This document shows, piece after piece, positions 45,134 to 57,854 of a stretch of 64,000 nt of DNA. A program made the translations under genes and the position numbers. This DNA comes from Saxidomus purpurata. Taxonomy: Eukaryota > Mollusca > Bivalvia > Venerida > Veneridae. The notes under the pieces were generated by a model. The model saw only the letters and a list, made by a program, of their open reading frames with translations, was not told where the DNA came from and did not search any database. The first letter of the stretch is position 1, and each line of letters starts with the position of its first letter. The stretch is from positions 15,151,011 through 15,215,010 of the forward strand of contig JAFMSR010000017.1 in the NCBI GenBank assembly GCA_022818135.1, in the 5' to 3' direction.

Positions 45134-45216
45134 GTTCCTGATATCCGGAATTTCGTTATATCCGGAATTTCGCTATATCCAGAGTCGTTATTATACGGAG
45201 TTTACTGTATATACAT
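45134..45216. mobile_element. DNA transposon end (pogo/Tc1-type)
   Basis: Repeated 'tatccggaatttcg' words then 'tatacggagtttactgtata'. The closing word recurs at 63734-63754 as 'tatacggagtttaccgta'. Typical terminal sequence of TA-targeting DNA transposons; directly abuts the 94-bp MITE. Confidence 0.45.
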
Positions 45217-47245
45217 TGTTAGCGCGATTTTGTTGAATTTACACCTGGAATAAAGGAGAACTAGGGTTTACGGCAAATGCACAGCTGATATACAAACGAC
45301 GTTTTACCTTTTTTAACAACCGTGTGTTTAGCTGTAAATCTTTCAATTAATTACGCTTAAAGTAGCATTGATTGACACTCGGGACACTTTTAATCTCTGA
45401 CGTTTATGCTGTATATTACGAAAATTACTGGTTTGATTTGCTTCAAAGATAGAAACTGTTTATAATACAAAAGATCTGTGACACATAGGTCGTTTTTCGT
45501 ACTATTTAAAGTTTCGCGAGGTAACGAAATTACACAAAATTATACTAAAAATGTATACATATTTATCAAATCAGCTTATCAAATTTAATGTAATTGAATA
45601 ATTTGTCACCTACTTTTGTAACCTAGAATGAATTATTAATCGTTGAGTATCGGTCATGGCGTCCGGTTTTTTTTTCAATATCTTTGATAGAAGATATAGC
45701 GCTTTACGTCTTTATAACACGTAATTTCGGTTTAAAAAGCAGAGTTGGGAATGTGGCAGGTATTGTTTTCAAGGTAGATTGCGAAACCCTTCCTTAGATT
45801 GTTAGGGTCTATCTTTTGGGGTGCAAGCGTATCTGTTTGTCAAATTCCTGCAAACCGTAAATGCATCTGCCACACCGTGTTCTACGTAGTAGTTGAATGC
45901 TTGAAGCTTTTTATTCCCTTCAAAATATTGAAAAGCTAATGCGATATTGTGTTAAGAGTACATGTTTCAGCAGAGGCATAGTCTAAAGAGCCACTTTCAT
46001 TTTAAATATCAACACTTGAAGCAAGGTCTGTTTTATTATCTCTCCGGTGTTCAAACAAACATAAAAGGAACATTATGTATCATAGCCATAATGCTTGAAA
46101 AGACTACGGAAATTGACAGCTCTTTCAGTATTAAACAAATCGCAGACACGTCTGAAAATGCCGGTTTATAACAAGGGCTTGTCACATTTTTTAACAAAGG
46201 ACAGATGCTACAAGCATGCGCACGAATGGGGTTGTTGAGTGTGTTTTAAGTCGTTGAAAACTTCGAGTGTTCGAGGTTGTATGACGAGTTTTTAATAATC
46301 TGAAAGTTTAGGTTTTGAAAGAGGCCTTCAACGAAGTAAGTGCCGGTGCACTTGAATGAAGGTTATTGCTTTTAAATCTTATAAAATTTAGAAAAGTGGG
46401 TCTTTGATCATAGCAGTGCTTAACGAATGTTTTGACAACTGTAAATGCAAATATTGTAATTACTTAAAAATTTGTATTTGATATTAAGAAATGTCTAATT
46501 AATAGGAGATGGAAAAGCTATATTCGTTATAAGTTTTTCTGACTGCTTGTATAGTGATGCATGCCAGCAGTAGCTGACGCCATTTTTGATGACAGATAAT
46601 TACGTCATCGACCAATCAGCAACACTCTCGTTAATCAACTAATCACGACATGGTTATCTGTGCTCGTTAGAACTACACGATGTGAAAATTGTCATTTGCT
46701 AAATGCCATACCGGAAAAATTCGTTATTGGGCTGCTGACTACAAAAATACAATGTAATAATTTAGGGTCGATTAGTTTAGTTGCATGTTGCAAATGATAT
46801 TTGACAATGACATGAAACAAACATTACTGTTACAGTAACTTATCAATGCTCAACCTTCAGTTTATACTCATTATCACCTTATTCATTCTGACCTGCGACT
46901 GATCGGAATTTTTAAATTAATCATCAAAATAATTGGTTTGACCTTAAATGAAGTTTTAGTATGTTAATAGTTATACGACCTGATTTTTCGGTCCTACTTT
47001 AAGTTTGGTCGTGAAATGGAGGGCATGGATAGCGATTCATATATACGCGTGCATTTTGCCTGATAATAGAAGCTAGACGTCAAAATGAAACAAAGCCTAA
47101 TAAAACTGTTATAATTGACTTAAATTCTCTGATTTGATCAATTATACTTATTCATTTATTCTCGTTTGCTGCATCATTTTCGTTTGCGAAACAAGTTCTT
47201 ACAACATCGAGACTCGCTCAAGATTGCATCAAACTCGAAGAGGCA
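45217..47245. other. Non-coding interval with a CRE/CCAAT pair
   Basis: 2 kb without recognised coding sequence. At 46609-46624, 'ttacgtcatcgaccaatcag' puts a CRE (TTACGTCA) next to a CCAAT box, a promoter-like arrangement with no gene identified nearby. Confidence 0.3.
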
Positions 47246-47249
47246 ATGA

Positions 47250-47345
47250 GGAAATATCTGTGCCATGGCAGTGGTTGGGATCCAACCTGGGACCCTCAGA
47301 TCTTGAGGCGAACGCGCTACTACTGCGCGACGGCGGCTCCACTTA
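47250..47345 (-). mobile_element. tRNA-like SINE head, family D, copy 1
   Basis: Minus strand: gtcgcgcagtagtagcgcg (A-box region) and ccaggttggatcccaacc (B-box region). Matches 53250-53345. Confidence 0.5.
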
Positions 47346-47389
47346 CTTATACTCGGATTTGTTGTCTCATTTAAAATGATTGGTTAAAA

Positions 47390-48000
47390 ATTCTTCATCA
47401 AATAATGAATAATGATTAAGAGATATAGTGACTAAAACAATTATTTGGAGCGGAGCAAAAATATCACATACTTGCAAAAAGATGTACTTTTCGAATAATC
47501 CTTGCACAATTTGGCTTAATGGGATATTTTCTTTTGGATTAGATTAAGCTAAATTAAAATCGAATTAATTTACCAGCTGGACGCTACCAACTCTTGTACC
47601 TGTGTATGTAATATTATCTTAAATCCAGGACAAATTTGTATATTACACAAAATCCAATCTAGGTCAAGATTATAAAAAGTAGATTGCGGGTTAATCGGAT
47701 GATATTAATTACATTTTGAAAGCATGTGAATTGGTTTGCGCGATCGTATCATGTAAGACTTATTCACGAATAAACTATACATGTATAGACGCAATGGTAA
47801 ATATAGACAAGAAAAGAATTGATGCGAGGCATGGAAGGTGCCGCAAATAATTAATTATTCATTTTGTTCTTTTTTTTCTTTTGCATCAGGTATTGCATCG
47901 AAAGGTTTTAAAATGTCCTTATACTAACGCCGATTTGTGTTTTTCAAGTTAATATGAAAAGAACATGAACATTATAGATGCAATGGCTAAATTACTTATC
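47390..48000. other. Non-coding interval
   Basis: AT-rich, nothing recognised. Confidence 0.3.
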
Positions 48001-48235
48001 CGAGATGAACTGATTAAAAACCCAAAGGTAATCTCACGTGTATCGGTGCTATACACCGGGCATGTTAAAGAACCAAGGGGTCTATTCGTAAAAGAGCTAG
48101 AGTCTGGTACCTGGATTCCCTTGTATCTGCATCTGTCTCTCTTCAACCCGCGCCTGTCAGGAGTTTTGGCGAGTTCACCCAGGGAGAAGTCTTAGGGTCG
48201 GCCGGGACTTATAAACAGTCAAAGAAAAAGAAATA
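48001..48235 (+). mobile_element. SINE family B, copy 2 (body and tail)
   Basis: gatgaactgattaaaaaccc, gtgctatacaccgggcatg, aaccaaggggtctattcgta, 'cacccagggagaagtc' and a tail 'caaagaaaaagaaa'. The tRNA-like head is missing. Confidence 0.7.
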
Positions 48236-48274
48236 CTTTTCTCACCTATGAGATACATATTTCCGCGCATTTAC

Positions 48275-48317
48275 CGATGTGAGATAAACTTATCTCACAT
48301 CGCTTATCTCACATCGC
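48275..48317. repeat. Short palindrome plus direct copy
   Basis: cgatgtgagataa (48275-48287) and ttatctcacatcg (48290-48302) form a 13-bp perfect inverted repeat around 'ac'. A further direct copy of ttatctcacatcgc follows at 48304. Confidence 0.75.
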
Positions 48318-48562
48318 TGCCGGACTATTTTTACGTTAATAGTAAGCAGACATAAAAATCGAAAAATGGCTGTAAAATTGTTATTTTTGAAATAAACATA
48401 GGGTTGTTGGTATTCATTTTCTTAGTTGGATCATTTTCTACCTATCTATAGCAGTTTTGAAGTGAAATTCGAGAAAAAGTTGATTTTCATTTTTTCATCC
48501 CCATCCTGTATGCACTATTCCTTCTTAATTGGTGAAAAGCGATTTAAACGGTGAGAAAATAA

Positions 48563-48706
48563 ATCTACCATGTCCATTGAGATGTGGATAAGGAAATCCC
48601 ACCCTCGGGTTGAGAAACGTCCAAAAAGCTCGGCAGAGCCTCGTTTTTGGACGTATCTCAACCCTCGGGTGGGATTTCCTTTTCCACAACTCATGAACAT
48701 GTTAGA
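48563..48706. mobile_element. Fold-back element (~140 bp)
   Basis: Arms of about 60 bases: left 'aatctaccatgtcca', 'aaggaaatcccaccctcggg', 'gtccaaaaa'; right is the inverse with scattered mismatches ('tttttggac', 'ccctcgggtgggatttcctt', 'catgttagatt'). The central region around 48627-48647 is unpaired. No clear target duplication. Confidence 0.75.
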
Positions 48707-48957
48707 TTCACTTTATCCGCCGCGGATACAGAAGATGCATTCTTTGCAACATTGTACATGTAATTTTGAAACAATGTTTCTGATAAATAATCTAAATAGT
48801 TGCGCTTGTTTACTATTTTCTTCTTCTTTTTTATGTATGTGTGTGGTTTTCTTCTTGGGGGGCTCTTAACTTTGGCTAACTCTGGAGTGTTTCGTGATTT
48901 TTCTCCCATTAACTACAGTTTATAAGCTGTTTAAACAGGGTATGCCTTTTAAATTGA

Positions 48958-49130
48958 AGGTGGTGTAGAGGTAAAGGTGTCTGCTGCTCATCCCGGAGGT
49001 GACGGGCTCAAACCCTACTGGGGGCACGACCTACCTCGTCATATAACACTAGTACTGGTTTTTTCAGGAAGCGGACAAAAGAGACTCAGTAAGCTTCAGG
49101 CTTTCTTCACAATCGAGCTAAAATAAAAAC
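48958..49130 (+). mobile_element. tRNA-derived SINE, family A, copy 4
   Basis: ggtggtgtagaggtaaaggt head missing its first bases, degraded B box gggctcaaaccc, 'actggttttttcaggaagcg' body and 'gagctaaaataaa' tail. Confidence 0.78.
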
Positions 49131-49139
49131 AGTGGTCCT

Positions 49140-52100
49140 TAGTATACATGCTATACACCGGGATTGTAAAACACCCAGGATTGTTCTCAAATTGCGACAC
49201 ATTCTGCATTATCTGCGAACAGAGAATAACTCATTTCTTCTTGAGGCGTTAGTCATATGAAATATCCGGTACCAACTGTCGAAATATAAAACCAAGATTT
49301 TGTAAGCTTCAACTCTTTTTTTTTGACAATGATATGGTAAGTCAGTGGAGGGAAAATTGTTACTGCTTTCAAGGGAGATTATCATCAGTAAGCCAACGGT
49401 TGCCTCGGGAAAGCTGGCAATAGCTCGCTTTGACAGTGGCTTCTTGAATAAATCTTGAAATCTTTAACATGTTTTAAGCTCTGGGCTATCAATAATATCA
49501 TGTAATTACATACATTTATTTAATTAACAGTAAAGTCCTTCGGTAACTGCTCAAGACCTTTAATTAAAACTTGGTCTTACTTACCGATTATTATTATAAT
49601 AATTCATAAAAAATCAATTTACTATATTTTTACAGATATATTTGTATGATATAATTAAGTGAACATGTCATTCCATGGTCCATGTAATTAAACGAAAATT
49701 TATTGTTATGGGTGTTTATATCATTCTAGACTACTTCTTTTTTAATTAAACTCCTTTCTTTCATAATCTTTTGATACCAACCCATAAATCCTGTAATCCG
49801 AGGCCATCAAAACATGTACAAGTGTCGACCCCTTTACCTTTCTGTTATAAATGTTTAAAGGCGTCTCGCCAAAATTTATATGTAATTAGTCTAGTTTACG
49901 TTAATTAATAAATTTGAAAGAATCTTTATGTTTGCTCTATTTTTCTTCCTGAAAATATTGAGTTGGTATATTGTACATGTATAATGATCCTTTAATCGTA
50001 ATGTTGAACAAAGTGGTTAAAAGCGTGTGATGCATTATGCTAACATACGTTCAAAGGCAGGCCAGATACGTTTTAGAAGTCTTTAAAAAAACGGACTTAG
50101 TTAAATTGACTACATCCTTCGTAAGAGAAGCCACGTGTTTAATACCATGACCGCGATGTAAAATGTAAAATGTTGTGCATACGCTGCTGTGACAGCCCCT
50201 AAGGCTTACCAGCAGATCCCCGATCCGTACTACCAATGTACTGAATTAGCAATACCCACTGGATAAAATGGATTTTGACGACAGATCTATTTTCTAAAAA
50301 TTGCTGTAAAATTAACAAGTTATTGACATATGTCAAACAGATTCTGTAAAAATGACTGATTTAGGTATGCAGTGAGTGCAGTTAGTACTGTCCGGAGCAC
50401 AGCGATTTCTGTGTTTGACCAACGCGGCGAGTGTATTTGGCACACAAACTTAGCTAGCCCGGTGCATTAAAAATGCAAATGAAATGCAATACTGGTCTGA
50501 TAACGTTACCATATTTAGCCACTGTGTATCAATATATAATGCTACAATCGGGCTGAACTTGAACCGTGGATTCAGGTATAAATAAACAAGAGATAATCTG
50601 ATCCAGTGCTCTAAATACAAACTATTTTTGATTAACGTATCTTAGACGAGACTCGGTATTGATCTGAATTTGATAAGAGTTTATCCTACATCTTGAACAT
50701 TTTTATCAAAGTGTTTCAAGTTCATTCATCGTATGTGAATACACGTGTATACAGCGGGCGATATACCCTTAAGTAAACGATATCATACATTATAAATACG
50801 AAACATATGTGAGATGTAATTAATTGAGTTCAGTCATGTATTTAGTTATCAAACGTTTATGTATGTCTACACAAAACACGAAATGCACAACGATAATAAC
50901 TGCTTAAACTGACATTCATTGAGAAAAAACCATGAACTCATCAGCATAGACGATTATACTATGAATCCTGATTTTCCACACATTTTTTTGTGCTTGTAAG
51001 AGCGTCATTAGAATAACGTTTTTTTCACTGAAGTAAGAGCAATCAATGAGGTAGGTAGAAGTAACCGTTACAGAATAGAAACAAATATCAAACGTTCCGC
51101 CTTGAAAAATTCGCCACCAACGTTATAGAATTACTCAGTCTGATTTATTTGTCACTGTAGAAATACAGAGTAAAAGCTCGATCCAATTAACAAATATATA
51201 ATAACTAAATATTATATTTCAATGTAAGAGAGACAATCCAGTGTGGCAGAAATTCACGTTTCTTAAAGGGAAGCCACTTATCCAAAGACCTGATAAAAGC
51301 TGGTCATGAGAAGCAAGCAACCATTAAGGATAAGACTTGTGTTGATTTAGTTTACTGAAAAAGTACGCTACTGAAAATTTATGCAATTTTTTGTGCTAAG
51401 TTGCTGTCCATTGAAAAAGTTCCCCCACTATGTATACTGTATATGTCCTCTTCACATATTTACGCTACTTTAACTTGCCTATTCCGATGTGCGTATTTCT
51501 TTCACGTAAATGTGTTCATTGTTACTCTTCTGTAATACAACAATCATAAATATCATACATATAGACCCTTGCTCGGTTTAAGAGAGCCATTCGCAACAAT
51601 AGAAATGTAATGTCTTAGATATATATGTTATGTTTTTCTTTAGTTTCTATTTGTTTCCTTTAACTTATGTTAATGATAATACTTATTTTATTTACATTGT
51701 GTTATTTAATTCAATTGATTATTCTTTTTATTTCATTTCATTGTCATGTGTTTTTAAATAATATAACATAGAATTGTTGTCTTGCGAAATAGAAATGAAG
51801 ACATACACAAAGTATGAAATTCGATACAAATTTTAAGTTAATTCCGTCTATCACTGTACGGAAACTGCTAAGTCATTTTGCATTAATTGCTGTACGAAGG
51901 TGAATGAACTCCTAACCTTGGGTGTTTACATATCATACACCTTGAGGACAGTTCTATTGATTGGGGGTAATAAAAGCTCGATTTACAGGTATTCATATTT
52001 TGATAGAGCGTATTGATTATGATTTAAAAGCTACTAGATGTTGATATGCAGTTGCCTTGGCCTGTATTCAACAACATGCAGGCCTTGGTTTTTTTGCAGT

Positions 52101-52224
52101 CTCTATGTAAAGCTACTCATTACAATGTACGGTTTACTTGCCGGATAAAAAAGGTAAAATATTTGAAATCGAAATCCTTTTTACGTCATCTGACGATGCA
52201 ACAAATCATGCGGAATTTTGGTCC
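49140..52224. other. 3 kb non-coding interval
   Basis: No gene or clear element. 49145-49230 has faint SINE-body words ('gctatacaccggga'). Otherwise AT-rich unique sequence. Confidence 0.35.
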
Positions 52225-52768
52225 GATTCTTACGGAAGCACAGAGGTGACATGTTGGAATTTTTTTATATTATCTCGTGGCCATGCGATAATAAAAAACG
52301 AAAAAACGAAAAAAAATTAACGTTATCGCGTGGCCACGCGATAATAAAAAAAAAACGAAAAAGAAAACGAAAAACTTAACGTTATCGCGTGGCCACGCGA
52401 TAATAAAAAAGAGAAAAACGAAAAACAAAAGCGCTAAACGTTAAATAAAAACTTAAATTTTGTTTTCGTTTTTTCGGGTAAATTGTTTTCGTTTTTTCGT
52501 TTTTTATTATCGCGTGGCCCCGCGATAACGTTCAGTTTTTCGTTTTTTTCGTTTTTTATTATCGCGTGGCCACGCGATAACGTTTAGTTTTTCTTTTTTT
52601 ATTATCGCGTGGCCACGCGATAACGTTTAGTTTTTCGTTTTTTCGTTCTTTTATTATCGCGTGGCCACGCGATAACGTTTAGTTTTTCGTTTTTTCTTTT
52701 TTTATTATCACGTGGCCACGAGATAATATAAAAAAAATTCCCACATGTCACTGTGCTTCCGTAGAATC
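52225..52768. mobile_element. 544-bp fold-back element carrying eight copies of a 22-bp palindrome
   Basis: Outer inverted repeats gattcttacggaagcacag ... ctgtgcttccgtagaatc, then A/T-rich arms of 'aaaaacgaaaaa' on the left and 'tttttcgtttttt' on the right. Within them, eight copies of a 22-base palindrome (TTATCGCGTGG followed by its own complement) start at 52270, 52323, 52382, 52507, 52559, 52602, 52654 and 52705. Five are perfect; the two outermost and the 52507 copy have changes. Three lie left and five right of the ~100-base centre. No ORF. Confidence 0.9.
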
Positions 52769-53249
52769 TGGTTTATAGCGTTGTCTACACGCACAGGTGT
52801 CTATCCCGCTTTAAGTTAATATTTGTGCATATTTTTGTGCAGAAACCGTTTATAAAAACCTTCCGTAAAAAAAAATCCCCGACCGCTTTTCCGTTAGATT
52901 ACTCAACAAAAGTACTCACATGAAATATTTCGATGACACTGGCGGGACTCGAACCCACATGAGTGCATGGTCGTTAAGTTAGCATATAAAAACATAGAAT
53001 TAGAAATATAAGTTCATGATTACATGTAGGAGATTCTTGTAGTTTTCTCTTTTCCGCAAAGATTTTCGACATTCTGATTTGATTGATATTTATTTATTTA
53101 TTCACGTTTGTGAAAGAGATCCTAGCAACTTATATCAATCCCTACGAATTACTGATGGAATAAAACAAGAATCGATGGAGAAAGAGATAAGAGATAGAGA
53201 GAGGGAGAGGGCGCAATATGGAATTATTGTGTCTTACATAGGGGCACTA
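52769..53249. other. Non-coding interval
   Basis: A lone tRNA B-box-like word on the minus strand (gggttcgagtcccgcc, 52932-52947) suggests another SINE remnant. Nothing else recognised. Confidence 0.35.
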
Positions 53250-53345
53250 TCACTACATGCATGGCGCTGGTAGGGATCGAAACCGGATCTTCCCGGCAAT
53301 CCTAGGGCAAACGCGCTACCACTGCGCCAAGGCGGTTCCATGGCG
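53250..53345 (-). mobile_element. tRNA-like SINE head, family D, copy 2
   Basis: Minus strand: ccttggcgcagtggtagcgc (A box) and ccggtttcgatccctacc (B box), clearer than copy 1. Confidence 0.6.
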
Positions 53346-53894
53346 ACAGTTGCTATTGCCTCCTGGTTTCTGCGCTTGTCAATCGTTCCTTTCAAACAGT
53401 ATTTCCGTCCTATTTTACCAATTTTCTAAGGAGATATGCAGGACTTTAGCCCGGCGTATAAGTGCACTTGATTTTTCCCCCTGTACTGTAGAGATTTGTA
53501 CCGAATGACATGTCTGTCTTTCATTTTCTCCTTAATTAAGTATTTTAACAGTTTTGAATAAATGACGTCTATAACGAGCACAATCGAATGTTTACACATT
53601 AATGTGACCCTGCAAACTAAGGGAACGAGATTTGCGCAGACGTAATATAAATAAACTAATTCATGAATTGTAAACCAGCGGGACTTCACATTCAAGATTT
53701 AATTGCAAATCATAGTCTGGTGCAAACAACTTTGTTGATATTTGATAAAAATCGAGACATTAATTAACAAACACAATAATTATATTTTAACGAATGTCGG
53801 TGCAATATTCTCAAAATGAAAAATGAAAAATCATTTTACTGTCAACTTGTCGCAATGATGTTTCAATTTATCGTGTGCCATATTATACCCTAAA

Positions 53895-54120
53895 TCCGTG
53901 AGCGTGGCCGCTGTACACTTTCATTGACTGCGGGTCATGGGTTCGAGCCCTGCTACCGACCATGTCTGTTTATGGGTTTATGTCTTACAGAGGGTAGAGT
54001 TCTAGAACTGGTTCTTCCCAGGAACGATTGGTAAGAACACTGCTTACCCGTAAAATTGACTGAAATGTCGTTGAAATGGGTGTTTAACCACAACAGTCAC
54101 AACAAACAAACATGATTGGA
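53895..54120 (+). mobile_element. tRNA-derived SINE, family C, copy 2
   Basis: gtggccgctgtacac head, B box catgggttcgagccctgct, accgaccatg, 'actggttcttcccaggaacg' body and a tail with 'cacaacaaacaaac'. Confidence 0.6.
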
Positions 54121-54685
54121 ACAATTATGCCTCGTTGCTGGCCGTTCTGGGATCATACCTCAATGGAATTTATACTATTACACACTATTACTTGGTTTTC
54201 TGTGTACATCAAATCCATGAATGCCGTAACGGTGGTTTCTTGACCTAATGAAATTAATCTTTTTGAAAGCGGTGACCGATATTGTTATACTAAAGTATAT
54301 CAAGGTAAAGTTGCTAGAGCCAATCCCCTCAATTTATCCCTGTCTTAAAGTCAATCCCTCAATTAATCCCTGACGTATTTTTAAAACCATGTTTAATGAG
54401 ATCAAAGAAACATGTTATTGTTTTGCACATACTTATTTGTAAAAAGCCTCTTTCGAACATACTAACCCTGAATTACAACGGTTTTGTTATGTTTCAAACG
54501 ATAACGTATGCGAATGTTCTTGTAAACAATTGTTTCTGTAGGCTGCGCGGGAGGAGCTTGGTTGTTGTTGATTTAAATCGTTTATAGCCCCGATAAATCC
54601 TAGGATTTCTCCTCTGGTGAAACTGTCAAGACCACCGACAGGCACAGACAAGTTGAAGAGACAAATACAGATACAAGGGGAGTAG
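54121..54685. other. Non-coding interval
   Basis: Nothing recognised; a duplicated 'caatccctcaattaatccct'-like word occurs at 54325-54372. Confidence 0.3.
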
Positions 54686-54689
54686 GGTA

Positions 54690-54902
54690 TCACACCGTAG
54701 CTCTTTCACGAATAGACCCCTTAGTTCATTAACGTGTCCGGTGTATAGATACAACGATACACCCAAAACTACCTCTGGGTAGCTTACCAGTTCAGCTCTA
54801 GATGGGCGGCAAACTCTGAAAGCGTTTCTGAAATTTCCAGTGCCTCGGCCGGAATTCGAAAGTCCAAAGCTTTATCAATTCGACCATCGCGCCAACCCTG
54901 GG
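54690..54902 (-). mobile_element. SINE family B, copy 3
   Basis: Inverse of the family-B body ('gtagctctttcacgaataga', 'ggtgtatagat', 'ctctgggtagcttaccagtt') and a decayed tRNA-like head ('cgaccatcgcgccaaccc'). Confidence 0.65.
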
Positions 54903-55149
54903 GATTTCAGTACTATAGTCGACATTACTAATGCAGGTGCACAACGATATCAATGGAAACTGATGTTTAGCATATCCGTGCTGTTATACTGGGATTAAGG
55001 ATCATGTGACTGCGTCTCATCCAATGAGCAACCAGAGTCACGCGAACAAATTCGAAAAGTCACTTTTATAGCTATAGAATTTTAACTAATTCCTATTTGT
55101 AACTTGTTTACGTTTTGAAAGCAATCTGTACTTGTAAATGATCTGTAAA

Positions 55150-55330
55150 GGGGAGCGGTGGTGTAGAGGTTAAGGTATCTGCCGTTCATCCCGGGAGGTT
55201 GCGGGTTTGAATCCCACTCGAGCCACGAATGTACCTCCTCATTTGACACCACTGATGGTTTTTCCACAAAGTGGACTGGAGAGTGACTGGATAAGCTACA
55301 CGCTGTCTTCACGATCGAGCTAAAATAAAT
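55150..55330 (+). mobile_element. tRNA-derived SINE, family A, copy 5
   Basis: gggagcggtggtgtagaggt head, ttgcgggtttgaatccc B box, 'gatggtttttccacaaagtg' body and 'gagctaaaataaatt' tail. Full length. Confidence 0.8.
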
Positions 55331-55767
55331 TAGTATAAACTAAAGACATACAAAAAAAGAAAAGTATATTTAACTTCAAATTCTATCATGACAATTCATG
55401 ATTAATCTTCGTCTGTTCGTTCTTCAGATTGGATTACCCGAAATGCATTTCATTACCGGATGTGACGCATCAAACACGACTTATCTTACAGATAAATGTA
55501 GATTCTCGATATTCTTAACATGTACATTTACACGGAATTCGGTATGTTCCAGTTTTTAATGTCACAATGAGAGCTGTGGGTCAGGTAAACGGCGGAACGC
55601 TTCGTAGAAATCAACAGGAAATCCTTAAGTTTTTTCGGCATGAAACAGAGAAATAGATCTACATAAATCTAGAAACTGTGTCACATTTGAGACTTTCACT
55701 TTACCCCAAACTTGCAATGTTAAGTAGACCGTCTTGTGAAAAGTTTAATTTATTGATCACGACGAGC

Positions 55768-56313
55768 ATTAAAGATGATCGTTCAACGTTTCTGGTGAAA
55801 AAAATAACAACATTTCTCCAAAAAGAAATCCCAAAACATAAAATGTAAAAGTAATGGCTAGACCCAACAACACAAGTAAAAATCAACATAGCAGTTTGAG
55901 AAATTTAGTGCGGAAAATGTAATTAAGTTTAGTTATAGGGCAATACTACGATGTATTTTTATACTGGAATTCCAAAAGCAATGCTTTTTCAAGTTACAGG
56001 AATTACATGTAACACTGGCGCCTTTTTTTCTTTTTCTTTTTTTAGGGGGAATAATCTTTTATTTCAGAATACATGTTTATAATTACAAACAAGCTCTATG
56101 GCTTTTTGAAAGACTATATTAACATAGATGTAAGTACCTAATACTACAATAATATATTACCTATTCAGTTCCCTGTTTTATAAAGTTCCCAAAATTAACA
56201 TACATGGTTGGAGCCTTTTTATTTAATGATTCGTTCTTAAATATGTTACTTTTCGGACAGTTCGAAGTACCGGCTTGTTTTGTTTCTCACCAAAATCGAG
56301 AGCTGCTTTAAAA
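55768..56313. mobile_element. Dispersed TIR element D, copy 2
   Basis: Partner of 32029-32416 with a ~170-base extra stretch after ~56020 (T-rich). Ends attaaagatgatcgtt and gagagctgctttaaa. Confidence 0.6.
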
Positions 56314-57854
56314 CTTAAAAAAAGTTCCTGGCTATAATAAGACTGCATGTATTTGTGGACTGCTCACAATCTGCACTCGTCACAAAATTAATGCATTGTC
56401 AATTACCACTGGGAGGATAAGAGTATATAACTTTATCACAGCATGACACTTCAAAAATTAATGTTCTACCGTCTGACCCACACAGAAACACACAGATTGT
56501 GGGCAGTGTCATGCTATGTTGAAGTAAGTACCTACATAGAAATGTCATTAAGTGCTTAAAGTCATGTTTTAAAGAACACGTTTCGCCTTAAGCTATTAGA
56601 AGTTAAGACGATAGACTGGTGCATTGTGAATCACAGTGCAAAGTATATTATGCAGTATCACGCAATAATCATGATTGTTCGTAAATGAATAAATATTTGT
56701 AATGCATGCAAACCCTTTACACGCACTCAAACATTCTAAATACATTGCTTATATATAGAAGTGTAGTGATGCTCTCTTTTCATTTTACTGTACATGTATA
56801 GTTATTATAAGTAGGGATGCAAATACCGGTAGTACCTAAGATATGGTGACCATTATGAATTTAGCAAAATATAGTTCCATTCAATTATATTGTGAAATAA
56901 AAATATTTTTCAGAATTCAGTACGCGCTATGTCGCTTGAAATTCTGAAATTAATTCATTGTTTGACGTTGTTATTTTTTCTTTCGGATAGTTCAAAATGA
57001 GAAGTATGAATGCATTTTTAGTCTAGACTAACTTGCTCTATATACACTGTGAAAAGTTTACATCCGTTCATAGTCATCTAATGTAATGTGCCAGAGTTTT
57101 ACACGAAAAGCTTGATACATCAGAATTCACCTTCCACACTTGGAGACCATACCGGCATAAGTTTTATATTAACATGTATTTCAATAATGCTTGGTCAAAC
57201 GTGAAGGTGTGTCCCCTTTCCGGATTGCTGTATCCGTTCAGGACACCAAATAAGTGACCCTTTACTGACCTCTCCTAAATAATAAAAATCATGTATATCC
57301 CAAGATATAAGTAAACTTTTTCAGTCTCTTGAATGGTGTTATACGACACATGTATCTTTTTGTTTCAAGATCAATATTGGCTTGTATCAGTAAATGGAAA
57401 CGTTATAGTACTTAATACAGTCAATGGTATGCGATACATTGATAGGGAATTTACATTTGGTTAAAACAAATAAACTTAAGTGGAATATGTCCACATCCCC
57501 CATGGTGTCTCATTGATTTTAACACGAGTTCCACATTATGAATTACTTATTCGTCAAATTGATAGTCAGTGCATCAGAGGGACATCCGAAATATGGAACA
57601 TTACACTAGCTTTGACAAAACCGCAGTAGTGATATACAAACCATGTAGTTACATGCAAGCTCTATTGCATCTGATTGAAGAGAAACGTCCTTGCCCAAAA
57701 GCTTTGTTATGTTTGTATATTTGACATTTAAAAGACATGTCCGCAAACTAAAATACTTAGAAATGCTTCGCTTAAAACTACCGGTATTGACAATAATTGT
57801 GAATCTGACACGGGCATCGGATATTTCAGAAACACTTTTCAATTTTTCTCACCC
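56314..57854. other. Non-coding interval with a small hairpin
   Basis: 56438-56517: agcatgacact and agtgtcatgct (11 bp perfect) enclose an inner pair cccaca / tgtggg, a possible ~80-bp fold-back. No coding region recognised. Confidence 0.35.

Noticed and set aside
52225..52768. CRISPR-like array (regular 22-mers with spacers)
   Set aside because: The repeats are palindromes in a eukaryotic fold-back element, the spacers are low-complexity A/T tracts, and the arrangement inverts at the centre.
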